A DNA stretch of 56,818 nt, from assembly GCF_008042075.1 (NCBI RefSeq), contig NZ_RDBN01000005.1, positions 1,013,810 through 1,070,627 on the forward strand, in the 5' to 3' direction. Below, in pieces: positions 24,466 through 32,474 of the stretch; the stretch's first letter is position 1, and every line of letters starts with the position of its first letter. A model generated the notes under the pieces. That model had not been told where the DNA came from. It did no database searches and was given only the letters and a program-made list of their open reading frames with translations. The position numbers and the translations under genes were made by a program. Origin of the DNA: Streptomyces sp. UW30. GTDB taxonomy: Bacteria; Actinomycetota; Actinomycetes; Streptomycetales; Streptomycetaceae.

Positions 24466-25533
24466 GTGGACGTACAGAACAAGCTCGACGAGATCGTCGC
24501 GGCGGTCTCAGGTGCCCGGTCGATGCCGATGTCGGCGTCCTGCGTGGTCAACCGCGCCGAACTGCTCTCCTTGCTGGAAGAGGTCCGTGCGGCCCTGCCC
24601 GGCTCCCTCGCCCAGGCCCAGGAGCTGATCGGCGACCGCGAGCAGATGGTCGAGCAGGCCCGCCAGGAGGCCGACCGGATCATCCAGGGTGCGCACGCCG
24701 AGCGTGGCTCGCTGATCTCCGACACCGAGGTCGCCCGCCGCTCCCAGGCCGAGGGCGACCGCATCCTCGCCGAGGCCCGCCAGGAGGCCGAGGACGTCCG
24801 CGCGGAGGCCGACGACTACGTCGACTCCAAGCTCGCCAACTTCGAGGTCGTCCTCACCAAGACCCTCGGCTCGGTCGGCCGCGGCCGCGAGAAGCTCCTC
24901 GGCACCGGCCCGGGCCTCGACGAGCAGGGCTACGAGGACGAGGACGCCCCCGAGCGCAGCCACGACCCGGAGACCCTGCGCCGCACGGCCGACCAGTACG
25001 TCGACGCCAAGCTCGGCGCCTTCGAGGCCGTCCTCGCCAAGACCCTGGAGGCCGTCGGCCGCGGCCGGCAGAAGCTGCACGGCCGGATCGCCACCGACGA
25101 CCTCGGCGCCCTCGGCGACGACATCGGCACCGCCCAGCACTCCAGCGACGCCGACTACCTCGCCGACCTCGTGGCGCTGGCCGAGCAGGACGCCCCGGCG
25201 GCCCCGCCCGAGCAGCCGGCGGCCGTACCGGCACAGCCGCAGTACGACCCGCAGACCGTGCAGCCGGCGTACGGCTACCAGCAGCAGGACACCTACGGCG
25301 GCTACCCGCAGCAGCAGGCCTACGCCCAGCAGCAGGACCCGTACGGCTACCAGCAGGCCGATCCCTACGGCTATCAGGGCTACGACGGCCAGCAGGCGGC
25401 TTACGACCAGCAGCAGGCCCAGCAGCCCCAGCAGGTCCACCAGTCGTACGCCCTCGACGAGACCAGTCTCTTCGACACGGGCATGATCACTCCGGAGCAG
25501 TTGCGGGCGTACGAGCAGGGGCGCGGCCAGTAA
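24466..25533 (+). CDS. SepIVA/DivIVA-like coiled-coil protein with Q/Y/G-rich tail
   Basis: A 355-residue protein. Residues 1-115 are a helical, DivIVA-like coiled coil (QARQEADRIIQGAHAERG). Two near-identical helical units, YVDSKLANFEVVLTKTL (118-134) and YVDAKLGAFEAVLAKTL (178-194), both followed by VGRGRxKL, reveal an internal 60-residue duplication. Residues 235-330 are a Gln/Tyr/Gly/Pro-rich low-complexity tail. The last 25 residues (DETSLFDTGMITPEQLRAYE) are again conserved-looking. Position before yceD, rpmF, rnc and mutM matches mycobacterial SepIVA, a septation factor. I infer a role in cell division or polar growth. GTG start at 24466. Confidence 0.75.
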   Translation: MDVQNKLDEIVAAVSGARSMPMSASCVVNRAELLSLLEEVRAALPGSLAQAQELIGDREQMVEQARQEADRIIQGAHAERGSLISDTEVARRSQAEGDRILAEARQEAEDVRAEADDYVDSKLANFEVVLTKTLGSVGRGREKLLGTGPGLDEQGYEDEDAPERSHDPETLRRTADQYVDAKLGAFEAVLAKTLEAVGRGRQKLHGRIATDDLGALGDDIGTAQHSSDADYLADLVALAEQDAPAAPPEQPAAVPAQPQYDPQTVQPAYGYQQQDTYGGYPQQQAYAQQQDPYGYQQADPYGYQGYDGQQAAYDQQQAQQPQQVHQSYALDETSLFDTGMITPEQLRAYEQGRGQ

Positions 25534-25670
25534 CGGACCACCGGATTGGGCCGTGAGCGAAAGGTCCAGTATCCTGGCTCTTCGGTCGCGTGTACGTCCG
25601 CGATCAAAGCTGCCCAGGAACACCGCGGGCAGTGACCCCCTGAGCTCAGCAGATCGAAAGCAGGAATGGC

Positions 25671-26318
25671 GTGACAGCCCGCCTCGACCACCGCAACCCT
25701 CTCGTGTTCGACACGCACGAGCTGGGTCGGCGGCCCGGTGCGCTGCAGCGCTTGACCCGTACGGTCGCCGCCCCCAAGGACTTCGGTATCCAGGGGGTCG
25801 TCGGAGTGCCGGAAGGCGCCCCGGTGGAGCTCGGACTCCGGCTCGAGTCGGTCATGGAAGGGGTGCTTGTCACAGGCACCGCCCGTGCACAGGCCGAGGG
25901 GGAGTGCGTAAGGTGTCTGGAGCCGCTTCAGCTCGACGTCGAAGCGGAATTCCAGGAGATGTTCTCGTACCCTGACGCCGACGACCGGGGCCGCCACCAC
26001 GCGGAACCGGGCGACGACGCCGAGGACGACGAGGACAGGCTCTTTCTCGAGGACGGCATGTTCGACCTCGAAGCCGTGCTGCGTGATGCGGTGGTGCTCG
26101 CACTGCCGATGCAGCCGGTGTGCCAGGAAGGCTGCCCAGGACTGTGCACCGAGTGCGGTGCACGCCTTGCGGACGACCCGGACCACCACCATGACGCCGT
26201 CGACATGCGTTGGGCGGCACTGCAGGGACTCGCCGAGACCATGACGGACGGCGAGAAGGACGAGATGAGCGGCGGCGCGCTTCCATCAGCGCACGCCGAC
26301 GAGAAGCAGGAGAAGTAG
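25671..26318 (+). CDS. YceD/DUF177 family protein
   Basis: A 215-residue cytoplasmic protein of the DUF177/YceD family. It contains the CVRCLEPL motif (about residue 83) and [13 protein letters not shown] (about 152), plus an acidic middle. In bacteria and plants YceD is linked to 23S rRNA processing and L32 levels, consistent with the next gene rpmF only 2 bp downstream. The GTG at 25671 follows CAGGAATG. It forms the head of the yceD-rpmF-rnc unit. Confidence 0.88.
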   Translation: MTARLDHRNPLVFDTHELGRRPGALQRLTRTVAAPKDFGIQGVVGVPEGAPVELGLRLESVMEGVLVTGTARAQAEGECVRCLEPLQLDVEAEFQEMFSYPDADDRGRHHAEPGDDAEDDEDRLFLEDGMFDLEAVLRDAVVLALPMQPVCQEGCPGLCTECGARLADDPDHHHDAVDMRWAALQGLAETMTDGEKDEMSGGALPSAHADEKQEK

Positions 26319-26320
26319 CC

Positions 26321-26494
26321 GTGGCTGTTCCGAAGCGGAAGATGTCGCGCAGCAACACGCGCCACCGCCGGTCGCAGTGGAAGGCTGCGGTCACCCCCCT
26401 GGTTGCGTGCGAGCGCTGCCACGAGCCCAAGCAGCAGCACATCGCGTGCCCGTCTTGCGGCACTTACAACAAGCGCCAGGTCCTCGAGGTCTGA
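26321..26494 (+). CDS. rpmF: 50S ribosomal protein L32 (zinc-ribbon form)
   Basis: A 57-residue L32 ([20 protein letters not shown]). Two CxxC pairs, CERC and CPSC, form the zinc ribbon, so this is the C+ paralogue. The GTG at 26321 follows GCAGGAGAAG at good spacing and lies 2 bp after yceD. It is probably co-transcribed with yceD and rnc. Confidence 0.96.
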   Translation: MAVPKRKMSRSNTRHRRSQWKAAVTPLVACERCHEPKQQHIACPSCGTYNKRQVLEV

Positions 26495-26513
26495 GCGGCT
26501 GGTGAGAGGCACT

Positions 26514-27299
26514 GTGTCCACGCCGAAGAAAAACTCTGCGGAGACCACGGCCTCGTCCCACACGCTGTTGGAAGGGCGGCTCGGGTACAAGCTCGAGTCC
26601 GCCCTTCTGGTGCGTGCGCTGACGCACCGTTCCTACGCGTACGAGAACGGCGGTCTGCCGACCAACGAGCGCCTGGAGTTCCTCGGGGACTCCGTCCTGG
26701 GCCTCGTCGTCACGGACACGCTGTACCGAACCCACCCCGACCTGCCCGAAGGCCAGCTGGCCAAGTTGCGGGCCGCGGTGGTCAATTCGCGTGCGCTGGC
26801 GGAGGTCAGCCGCGGGCTCGACCTGGGCTCCTTCATCCGGCTCGGCCGCGGTGAAGAGGGCACGGGCGGCCGGGACAAGGCATCCATCCTTGCCGACACC
26901 CTGGAAGCGGTGATCGGCGCGGTCTATCTCGACCAGGGCCTGGACTCTGCGGCGGAGCTCGTGCACCGCCTGTTCGACCCCCTGATCGAGAAGTCCTCGA
27001 ACCTCGGTGCCGGCCTGGACTGGAAGACCAGTCTCCAGGAGCTCACCGCGACCGAAGGGCTCGGCGTGCCCGAGTACCTGGTCACGGAGACCGGCCCCGA
27101 CCACGAGAAGACCTTCACTGCTGCCGCCCGCGTCGGAGGCGTCTCGTACGGCACCGGCACCGGCCGCAGCAAGAAGGAGGCGGAGCAGCAGGCCGCTGAA
27201 TCCGCGTGGCGGGCCATCAAGGCCGCCGCGGAGGAGCGCGCCAAGAAGGCGGCAGCGAACGCCGCCGAGCCCGACGCGGACGCGTCGGCCTCCGCCTGA
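26514..27299 (+). CDS. rnc: Ribonuclease III (AbsB)
   Basis: A 261-residue double-strand-specific endoribonuclease. [16 protein letters not shown] is the catalytic signature with Glu/Asp metal ligands, [15 protein letters not shown] supplies the second acidic pair, and the dsRNA-binding domain (about 165-240) ends [13 protein letters not shown]. The C-terminus is an Ala-rich tail. In S. coelicolor this gene (absB) globally controls antibiotic synthesis and rRNA processing. I give GTG 26514; the in-frame GTG at 26502 is equally possible. Confidence 0.95.
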   Translation: MSTPKKNSAETTASSHTLLEGRLGYKLESALLVRALTHRSYAYENGGLPTNERLEFLGDSVLGLVVTDTLYRTHPDLPEGQLAKLRAAVVNSRALAEVSRGLDLGSFIRLGRGEEGTGGRDKASILADTLEAVIGAVYLDQGLDSAAELVHRLFDPLIEKSSNLGAGLDWKTSLQELTATEGLGVPEYLVTETGPDHEKTFTAAARVGGVSYGTGTGRSKKEAEQQAAESAWRAIKAAAEERAKKAAANAAEPDADASASA

Positions 27300-27393
27300 C
27301 CGAACAAGCGCGATCCGAGCGCCCGTCCCGGCCCCGTAATTGGTCGTGGGCGGGCGCTCGGCCCATACCCGCAAGGTGTGTACGGGAGATCCC

Positions 27394-28254
27394 ATGCCCG
27401 AGTTGCCCGAGGTCGAGGTCGTGCGGCGTGGCCTGGAGCGGTGGGTCGCCCACCGTACGGTCGCCGACGCCGAGGTGCTGCACCCGCGTGCCGTACGCCG
27501 CCACATCGCCGGCGCGGACGACTTCGCGCACCGCCTCAAGGGTCATCGCGTCGGTGTCGCCAGCCGCCGCGGCAAGTACCTGTGGCTGCCCCTGGAGGAC
27601 ACCGGTCAGTCGATCCTGGCCCACCTCGGCATGAGCGGTCAGCTGCTGGTCCAGCCGCACACCGCGCCCGACGAGAAGCACCTCAGGATCCGGGTGCGGT
27701 TCGCGGACGCGGTCGACACCGAACTGCGGTTCGTGGACCAACGCACCTTCGGCGGCCTGTCGTTGCACGACACGACTGCGGACGGCCTGCCCGACGTCAT
27801 CGCGCACATCGCCCGCGACCCCCTCGACCCGCTCTTCGACGACGAGGCCTTCCACCAGGCCCTGCGCCGCAAGCGGACGACCATCAAACGGGCCCTGCTC
27901 GACCAGTCGTTGATCAGCGGAGTCGGCAACATCTACGCGGACGAGGCCCTTTGGCGCGCCCGTCTGCACTACGACCGCCCGACGGGCACCTTCACCCGCC
28001 CGCGCAGCCTCGCACTCCTGGGCCATGTCCGGGACGTGATGAACGCGGCCCTCGCGGTCGGCGGCACCAGCTTCGACAGCCTCTATGTCAACGTCAACGG
28101 CGAGTCGGGCTACTTCGACCGCTCGCTCGACGCGTACGGCCGTGAGGGGCTGCCCTGCAAGCGGTGCGGTACGCCGATGCGCAGGCGGCCCTGGATGAAC
28201 CGGTCGAGCTACTTCTGCCCGAAGTGTCAGAGGGCGCCGCGCGTCTCGTCGTAG
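27394..28254 (+). CDS. mutM: Formamidopyrimidine-DNA glycosylase MutM (Fpg)
   Basis: A 286-residue bifunctional glycosylase/AP lyase removing 8-oxoguanine and ring-opened purines. The mature N-terminus [13 protein letters not shown] carries the catalytic Pro2 and Glu3. Lys in SRRGKYLWL and HLGMSGQL follow. The C-terminal zinc finger is CKRCGTP...[21 protein letters not shown] is the helix-two-turn-helix. ATG 27394 is fixed by the need for a free Pro2. The 3' end overlaps the convergent HxlR gene by 28 bp. Confidence 0.96.
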   Translation: MPELPEVEVVRRGLERWVAHRTVADAEVLHPRAVRRHIAGADDFAHRLKGHRVGVASRRGKYLWLPLEDTGQSILAHLGMSGQLLVQPHTAPDEKHLRIRVRFADAVDTELRFVDQRTFGGLSLHDTTADGLPDVIAHIARDPLDPLFDDEAFHQALRRKRTTIKRALLDQSLISGVGNIYADEALWRARLHYDRPTGTFTRPRSLALLGHVRDVMNAALAVGGTSFDSLYVNVNGESGYFDRSLDAYGREGLPCKRCGTPMRRRPWMNRSSYFCPKCQRAPRVSS

Positions 28255-28628
28255 CTCCGGCGTGCTTCGAGCACGTCGTCCATCTGCCCCTCCACGAAGT
28301 GGATGAGGCTCAGCAGTCGCTCCGCCACCCCGCGCCCGAGGGGCGTCAGCTCGTAGTCGACCCGCGGCGGGTTCGTCGGCTGGGCGTCGCGGTGGACCAG
28401 GCCGTCCCGCTCCAGGGCGTGCAGCGTCTGGGACAGCATCTTCTCGCTGACGCCGTCGATCCGCCGGCGCAGCTCGTTGAAGCGCAGCGAGCCCTCGTAC
28501 AGGGCGCCGAGCGTGAGCCCGCCCCAGCGGCCCGTGACGTGCTCCAGCGTGCCGCGCGAGGGGCAGGCCTTGGCGAACACGTTGTACGGGAGGTCCTGCT
28601 CCTCCGTGCGCTCCTGCGTGATGTCCAT
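28227..28628 (-). CDS. HxlR-family redox-sensing regulator
   Basis: A 133-residue winged-helix protein. [22 protein letters not shown] is the HxlR N-terminus with a single cysteine (Cys22), the position used for redox sensing in YodB/Hyp[28 protein letters not shown] is the recognition region. It is divergent from a flavodoxin-fold quinone reductase-like gene, the usual target of such regulators, with a perfect palindrome between them. Its 3' end overlaps mutM tail-to-tail. Confidence 0.9.
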   Translation of the reverse strand: MDITQERTEEQDLPYNVFAKACPSRGTLEHVTGRWGGLTLGALYEGSLRFNELRRRIDGVSEKMLSQTLHALERDGLVHRDAQPTNPPRVDYELTPLGRGVAERLLSLIHFVEGQMDDVLEARRSYDETRGAL

Positions 28629-28667
28629 ATCTGAAGCGTACTCGAACGCAGCGCTAACCGGCAGGTT

Positions 28668-28688
28668 GCACTAACTGGAAGTTAGTGC
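28668..28688. promoter_or_regulatory. HxlR operator palindrome
   Basis: GCACTAACT-GGA-AGTTAGTGC is a perfect 9-bp inverted repeat. A related half-site, GCGCTAACC, lies just upstream at 28650-28658. The arrangement is typical of MarR/HxlR autoregulation and control of the divergent gene. Confidence 0.75.
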
Positions 28689-28750
28689 TTTCCTTTCGTC
28701 ATTGCCAGTGAGCTGGCCAATACCCAGCTGCCTACTTCAGGAGTGCCTAC

Positions 28751-29341
28751 GTGACCACCCCCGTCATCTCCATCGCCTACCACTCCGGCTTCGGCCACAC
28801 CGCCGTCATCGCCGAGGCCGTCCGCTCCGGTGCCGTCGAGGCCGGTGCCGAGGTGCATCTGATCAAGGTGGACGAGATCACCGAGGAGCAGTGGACGATC
28901 CTCGACGGTTCGGACGCCATCGTGTTCGGCTCGCCGACCTACATGGGCACCGCGTCCGGCGCCTTCCACGTCTTCGCCGAGGCCACCTCGAAGCGCTGGG
29001 CCGAGCAGGCCTGGACGGACAAGCTGGCCGCCGGCTTCACCAACTCCGCCTCCAAGAGCGGCGACAAGCTGCACACCCTGCAGTTCTTCCAGATCCTGGC
29101 CGGCCAGCTCGGCATGCACTGGATCAACCTCGGCCTGCTGCCCGGCTGGAACAACAGCGCCGGCTCCGAGAACGACCTCAACCGCCTCGGCGTCTTCACC
29201 GGCGCCGCCGCCCAGACCAATGCCGACCAGGGCCCGGAGGCCGTCCACAAGGCCGACGTGGCCACGGCCGAGCACCTGGGGCGCCGGGTGACCGAGACCG
29301 CGAAGGTGTTCGCCCTCGGCCGCTCGGCGGTCGCCGCGTAG
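28751..29341 (+). CDS. Flavodoxin-fold NAD(P)H:quinone oxidoreductase (WrbA-like)
   Basis: A 196-residue FMN-binding protein. The phosphate loop is SGFGHTAVIAEAV, and GSPTYMGTASGAFHVF is the FMN isoalloxazine-binding region characteristic of WrbA-type reductases. It most likely detoxifies quinones by two-electron reduction in the cytoplasm. The GTG at 28751 follows AGGAGTGC. Divergent HxlR and the palindrome between them indicate induction by quinone or electrophile stress. A long hairpin terminator follows 20 bp after the stop. Confidence 0.88.
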   Translation: MTTPVISIAYHSGFGHTAVIAEAVRSGAVEAGAEVHLIKVDEITEEQWTILDGSDAIVFGSPTYMGTASGAFHVFAEATSKRWAEQAWTDKLAAGFTNSASKSGDKLHTLQFFQILAGQLGMHWINLGLLPGWNNSAGSENDLNRLGVFTGAAAQTNADQGPEAVHKADVATAEHLGRRVTETAKVFALGRSAVAA

Positions 29342-29361
29342 GCGCGGGCGAACACGCACGA

Positions 29362-29400
29362 GGGGCTCCCAGCCGGTGTTCGTCACCGGGTGGGAGCCCC
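29362..29400 (+). terminator. Terminator after the WrbA-like gene
   Basis: GGGGCTCCCA (29362) pairs with TGGGAGCCCC (29391-29400), enclosing CCGGTG/CACCGG. The result is a nearly continuous 16-bp stem. Confidence 0.85.
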
Positions 29401-29524
29401 CATGTGGTCGGCGCCACGGCGTCGGAATGCCGACGGAGTGCCGTCGTGCCAGGCTGAGATCAGGGATCGAGTCAGTCCGGGAAACTCGGCTGACCGGATG
29501 GCTCTGCGACCCAAGGAGGCCGGC

Positions 29525-29971
29525 ATGGCCCGTGACGCCCCTCAACCCGAATGGGCCAACGTCGACCCGCGCCCCTGGCACGGGCCCACGTCCGGTACCA
29601 CCGTCTTCGCCGCTGCACTGATGATCTTCGGCGGAGCAATGGCGATTTTCGAGGGTGTCGCTGCCGTTGCCGAGGACGACCTGTTCCTCGCGACACGTCA
29701 CTACGTGTTCGACTTCAGCCTGGCGGGCTGGGGCTGGGTCCACCTCATTCTGGGAATCGTCACTGTCCTTGCAGGCTGCGCCGTACTCGGCGGAGCGCTG
29801 TGGGCACGCTTCTTCGGCGTGCTCGTGGGCGGCCTGGGCGCGCTCGCCAACTTCCTGTGGGTGCCGTACTACCCTCTATGGGCCCTGGCACTGGTCGCCA
29901 TCAACATCTTCATCGTCTGGGCCCTGTGCACGGGTATGCACAGAGAGGCCCACGACGGCCGGACGGCCTGA
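29525..29971 (+). CDS. Small four-helix membrane protein (DUF7144-like)
   Basis: A 148-residue integral membrane protein. Four hydrophobic segments are visible, at roughly residues 25-47, 72-92, 96-112 and 115-137. Short loops include PYYPLWALA. ATG 29525 follows AAGGAGG five bases upstream; upstream in-frame sequence crosses the preceding terminator. The pattern matches a family of small actinobacterial membrane proteins (I recall it as DUF7144); the function is unknown. Codon choice is less GC-rich than in neighbours. Confidence 0.75.
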   Translation: MARDAPQPEWANVDPRPWHGPTSGTTVFAAALMIFGGAMAIFEGVAAVAEDDLFLATRHYVFDFSLAGWGWVHLILGIVTVLAGCAVLGGALWARFFGVLVGGLGALANFLWVPYYPLWALALVAINIFIVWALCTGMHREAHDGRTA

Positions 29972-30049
29972 CCCGGACATCACTTCCGTGCGGGGCTCGA
30001 TCCGTTCAGGCGCCTCGGCCCGAGCCGCGCAAGGTGACCTGCGGCTGTC

Positions 30050-31201
30050 TCAGTAGCCGAAGTCCTGCGTCCACCAAGGGCCGCCGGCGCCGATGTGCAC
30101 ACCGACCCCGAGGGTCTTGAAGTCGCAGTTCAGGATGTTCGCCTTGTGGCCGGGACTGTTCATCCAGGCCTCCATCACGGCGGCCGCGTCGGCCTGGCCG
30201 CGGGCTATGTTCTCGCCGCCGAGGTCGGCTATGCCGGCCTTCGCGGCCCGGTCCCACGGGGAGGCGCCGTTCGGGTCGGTGTGGTCGAAGAAGCCCCGCT
30301 GGGCCATGTCCTCGCTGAAGTCCTGCGCCAGATCGGCCAGCGAGCTGTTGGCGGCGACCGGGCTGCAGCCCACCTGTGCGCGCTCGTCGTTCACGAGCCT
30401 CAGTACCTCGGCAGCGGCGGCGGCCTGGGCGGACACCGTCACCGGCGGGGTGGTCTTTTCCTGGCCCTGCTCGGGCTTCTTGTCCTTCTGCGGCGCCTTG
30501 GTGGCCGTCCGCGAAGGAGTCTCCTTCGGCTTCTTGCTGGGCGTGGCCGACGGCTTCTTCGACGGCGTCTTCGTCGGCGCGGCCGACGAGGTCGACGGGG
30601 CCGGAGTGGTCGGCCGCTCGATGTCACGGCTCGTCGATTCGCCGCTGTCGTCCCGGTCGGCGCTGCCGGACGTACCGCCCTGCTCGGCGGGGGAGTTGGT
30701 CGGGCTGTCGGCGGCCTGCACCCGGTCCGTGCCGTTGCTGCCGCCGAGCTGGTAGTTGTCGATGCCGGGCACCACGCCCGTGGCCACCGCGACCGTGCCG
30801 ATGGCCACCGCCGCGGAGACGCCGAGCAGCCCGGTCTTCACCGGAGCCGCGGCCTTCTTCTTACGGCGGCGGTGCGTGCCGGGCCGCCGGGAGCCGCCGT
30901 CGGGCGTGAAGCCGTCACTGTGGAAGACCGCGGTGGCCGTGGCGTCGTCGCTCGGGAAGGTCGTGGGGTCGGTGATCCGGTCGTAGTCCTCTTCCGTGGC
31001 GAAGAGGTAGGCGTCGCTCATCGCGTAGGCCTCGGCGTACGCCTCCGGATTCAGATAGGGCGCGATGCCTCTCGCGGGGCGTTCGCTCGCGTACGAGTCC
31101 CGTGGGTCGTGGCCCTCCGTATAAGAGCCGTCCGTGTGTGTGACCCCCGTGGCGCGGCCGGTGGCGGCGCGTCCGGCGGCGGAGCGTCGGTGGCGTCCCA
31201 T
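30050..31201 (-). CDS. Membrane-anchored CAP (SCP/PR-1) domain protein
   Basis: A 383-residue protein. Cytoplasmic N-terminal part 1-118 ends in a basic RRRKKK patch, then a single transmembrane helix at about 121-143. A long Thr/Ser/Pro/Lys-rich spacer (165-255) precedes an extracytoplasmic CAP domain (258-383). The CAP signatures are GFFDHTDPNG, GGENIARG and AWMNSPGHKANIL, with the His/Glu cleft residues. CAP proteins bind lipids or act on cell-wall partners; the bacterial role is not established. It lacks a cleavable signal peptide and is type-II oriented. Inverted repeats lie upstream. Confidence 0.88.
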   Translation of the reverse strand: MGRHRRSAAGRAATGRATGVTHTDGSYTEGHDPRDSYASERPARGIAPYLNPEAYAEAYAMSDAYLFATEEDYDRITDPTTFPSDDATATAVFHSDGFTPDGGSRRPGTHRRRKKKAAAPVKTGLLGVSAAVAIGTVAVATGVVPGIDNYQLGGSNGTDRVQAADSPTNSPAEQGGTSGSADRDDSGESTSRDIERPTTPAPSTSSAAPTKTPSKKPSATPSKKPKETPSRTATKAPQKDKKPEQGQEKTTPPVTVSAQAAAAAEVLRLVNDERAQVGCSPVAANSSLADLAQDFSEDMAQRGFFDHTDPNGASPWDRAAKAGIADLGGENIARGQADAAAVMEAWMNSPGHKANILNCDFKTLGVGVHIGAGGPWWTQDFGY

Positions 31202-31243
31202 GTACTGGCCTTCCTCGTCCCTGCGGTCTGAACGTCCTCACAG

Positions 31244-31265
31244 AACTCACACGATCGAGTGAGTT
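31244..31265 (-). promoter_or_regulatory. Inverted repeat upstream of the CAP gene
   Basis: AACTCAC-ACGATCGA-GTGAGTT is a perfect 7-bp dyad with 8-bp spacer, 42 bp upstream of the CAP start codon and between it and divergent acyP. It may be an operator or a leader hairpin. Confidence 0.35.
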
Positions 31266-31353
31266 TCATATGAGATTCATTGGGTCGGGACGGTACCGCA
31301 TGGCGCCAGAGGAGGGAGTGCCCCGAGAGACATTGGCCCGTTAGGTTGCAGTC

Positions 31354-31635
31354 ATGAGCGAGGATGTGCGGTTGGTCGCCTGGGTGCGGGGACGCGTCCA
31401 AGGTGTGGGTTTTCGCTGGTTCACGCGGGCCAAGGCCCTCGAGATCGGCGACCTGAGTGGTTTTGCTCTCAATTTGGACGACGGCCGGGTCCAAGTGGTC
31501 GCGGAGGGCCCCCGGGGCGGCTGCGAGGGGCTGCTCGACTGGCTCCAGGGCGCCGACACGCCCGGGCGGGTGGACGGTGTCACCGAGATCTGGGACACAC
31601 CTCGCGGGGGTTACGACGGCTTCGCCATCCGCTGA
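31354..31635 (+). CDS. acyP: Acylphosphatase
   Basis: A 93-residue acylphosphatase hydrolysing carboxyl-phosphate bonds. [15 protein letters not shown] contains the phosphate-binding loop and catalytic Arg. The substrate Asn is in [17 protein letters not shown]. The length is normal for the family. ATG 31354. It is the only gene between the CAP protein and the 382-bp gap before the small coiled-coil gene and smc. Confidence 0.92.
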   Translation: MSEDVRLVAWVRGRVQGVGFRWFTRAKALEIGDLSGFALNLDDGRVQVVAEGPRGGCEGLLDWLQGADTPGRVDGVTEIWDTPRGGYDGFAIR

Positions 31636-32017
31636 GCCGATTCTGTAAACAGGCCCAGTAGCAAGCGGAGGGACCTGCCACCGGCAACTGCCCCGAGCAG
31701 AAATGAGCAGGTGGTTGCCAAGAACGGCGCGCGGTGGCAGGCTCCGCACTTAAGGATGATCGCCACGCCCCGCGGGGCCCGCAGGAGTCGCCGCGCAGCC
31801 GTCTGCGGCCGTGTGCACCCGGGTTTGCCCGCCAATACGGGGCGTGATCGTGTTGACCGTCAAACTTTTTGGTGAGACGCTAAAAGCCCCGCGCACCTTA
31901 GCTGTTTGGCGTGGCTGAACGGCAGAACAAGTCCAGGCCTGCCAAGCAACCGCGGGTGCGAATCCCTCACGACCCACACCGCTTCGGTCGGTCACTCAGT
32001 GTGGAGGACCATCCATC
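31636..32017. other. Gap without a gene; possible tRNA-like relic
   Basis: No open frame with Streptomyces codon bias is visible. A TTGACC promoter-like hexamer lies at 31853. A tRNA-like stretch starts about 31904, with D-arm-like TGGCTGAACGGCAGAACA at 31912, a CTGCCAA loop (Gly GCC-type) at 31939 and T-arm-like GCGGGTGCGAATCCCTC at 31952. The acceptor and anticodon stems do not pair, so it is at best a degraded tRNA. The last 25 bp carry GGAGG for the next gene. Confidence 0.3.
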
Positions 32018-32221
32018 ATGGCAAAGGCGCTTCTCGGTTACGTCGGCGGCTCCGACCCTCGACTCCTCGCCGAGATGCGACGGCTCCAGCAGCGTGTCCA
32101 GGACCTCGAATCCGAGCTCGGACGGATTCAGGCCGAGAACGACGCGCTGACGGCTGCCGCTTCTCACGACAGGATCATGGAGAGCATCGACGCACACCAG
32201 GCGGAGCCTGCGCTCACCTGA
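32018..32221 (+). CDS. Small coiled-coil hypothetical protein upstream of smc
   Basis: A 67-residue protein starting MAKALLGYVGGSDPRLLAEM. Residues 18-50 form a heptad-like coiled coil (RLQQRVQDLESELGRIQAEN), followed by a short acidic tail. ATG 32018 follows GGAGG at suitable spacing. I do not recognise a characterised family; its conserved position before smc in Streptomyces is from memory. A link to chromosome organisation is only suggested by the neighbourhood. Confidence 0.75.
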   Translation: MAKALLGYVGGSDPRLLAEMRRLQQRVQDLESELGRIQAENDALTAAASHDRIMESIDAHQAEPALT

Positions 32222-32294
32222 TCACTGCATCGCTCCACGACAGCACAAGCAGTGGTTGGGCGGCCTGTATCCAACCGCTAAGTAGTTGTCAGAC

Positions 32295-32344
32295 GTCCGG
32301 CTTGCCGGACATCAGAAGTTGCAAGGGACGCTTCGGCGTCCCTT
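32295..32344 (+). terminator. Tandem hairpin terminator before smc
   Basis: GTCCGG-CTTG-CCGGAC (32295-32310) is followed by AAGGGACGC-TTCG-GCGTCCCTT (32323-32344) and then CTTTCTTG. The T-rich tail is unusual for this genome and points to strong intrinsic termination. Confidence 0.85.
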
Positions 32345-32474
32345 CTTTCTTGCCCCCTGTTTACTGCCCCGCGCATCCTTTCACCCTCTTTAACGTCTGG
32401 TGTGCCCTGCACGTTCACCGGTGAAACCGTGGGTTCATGGAGCGAGACTTCCCCGGGAGGTAGAGTCCACCGGC

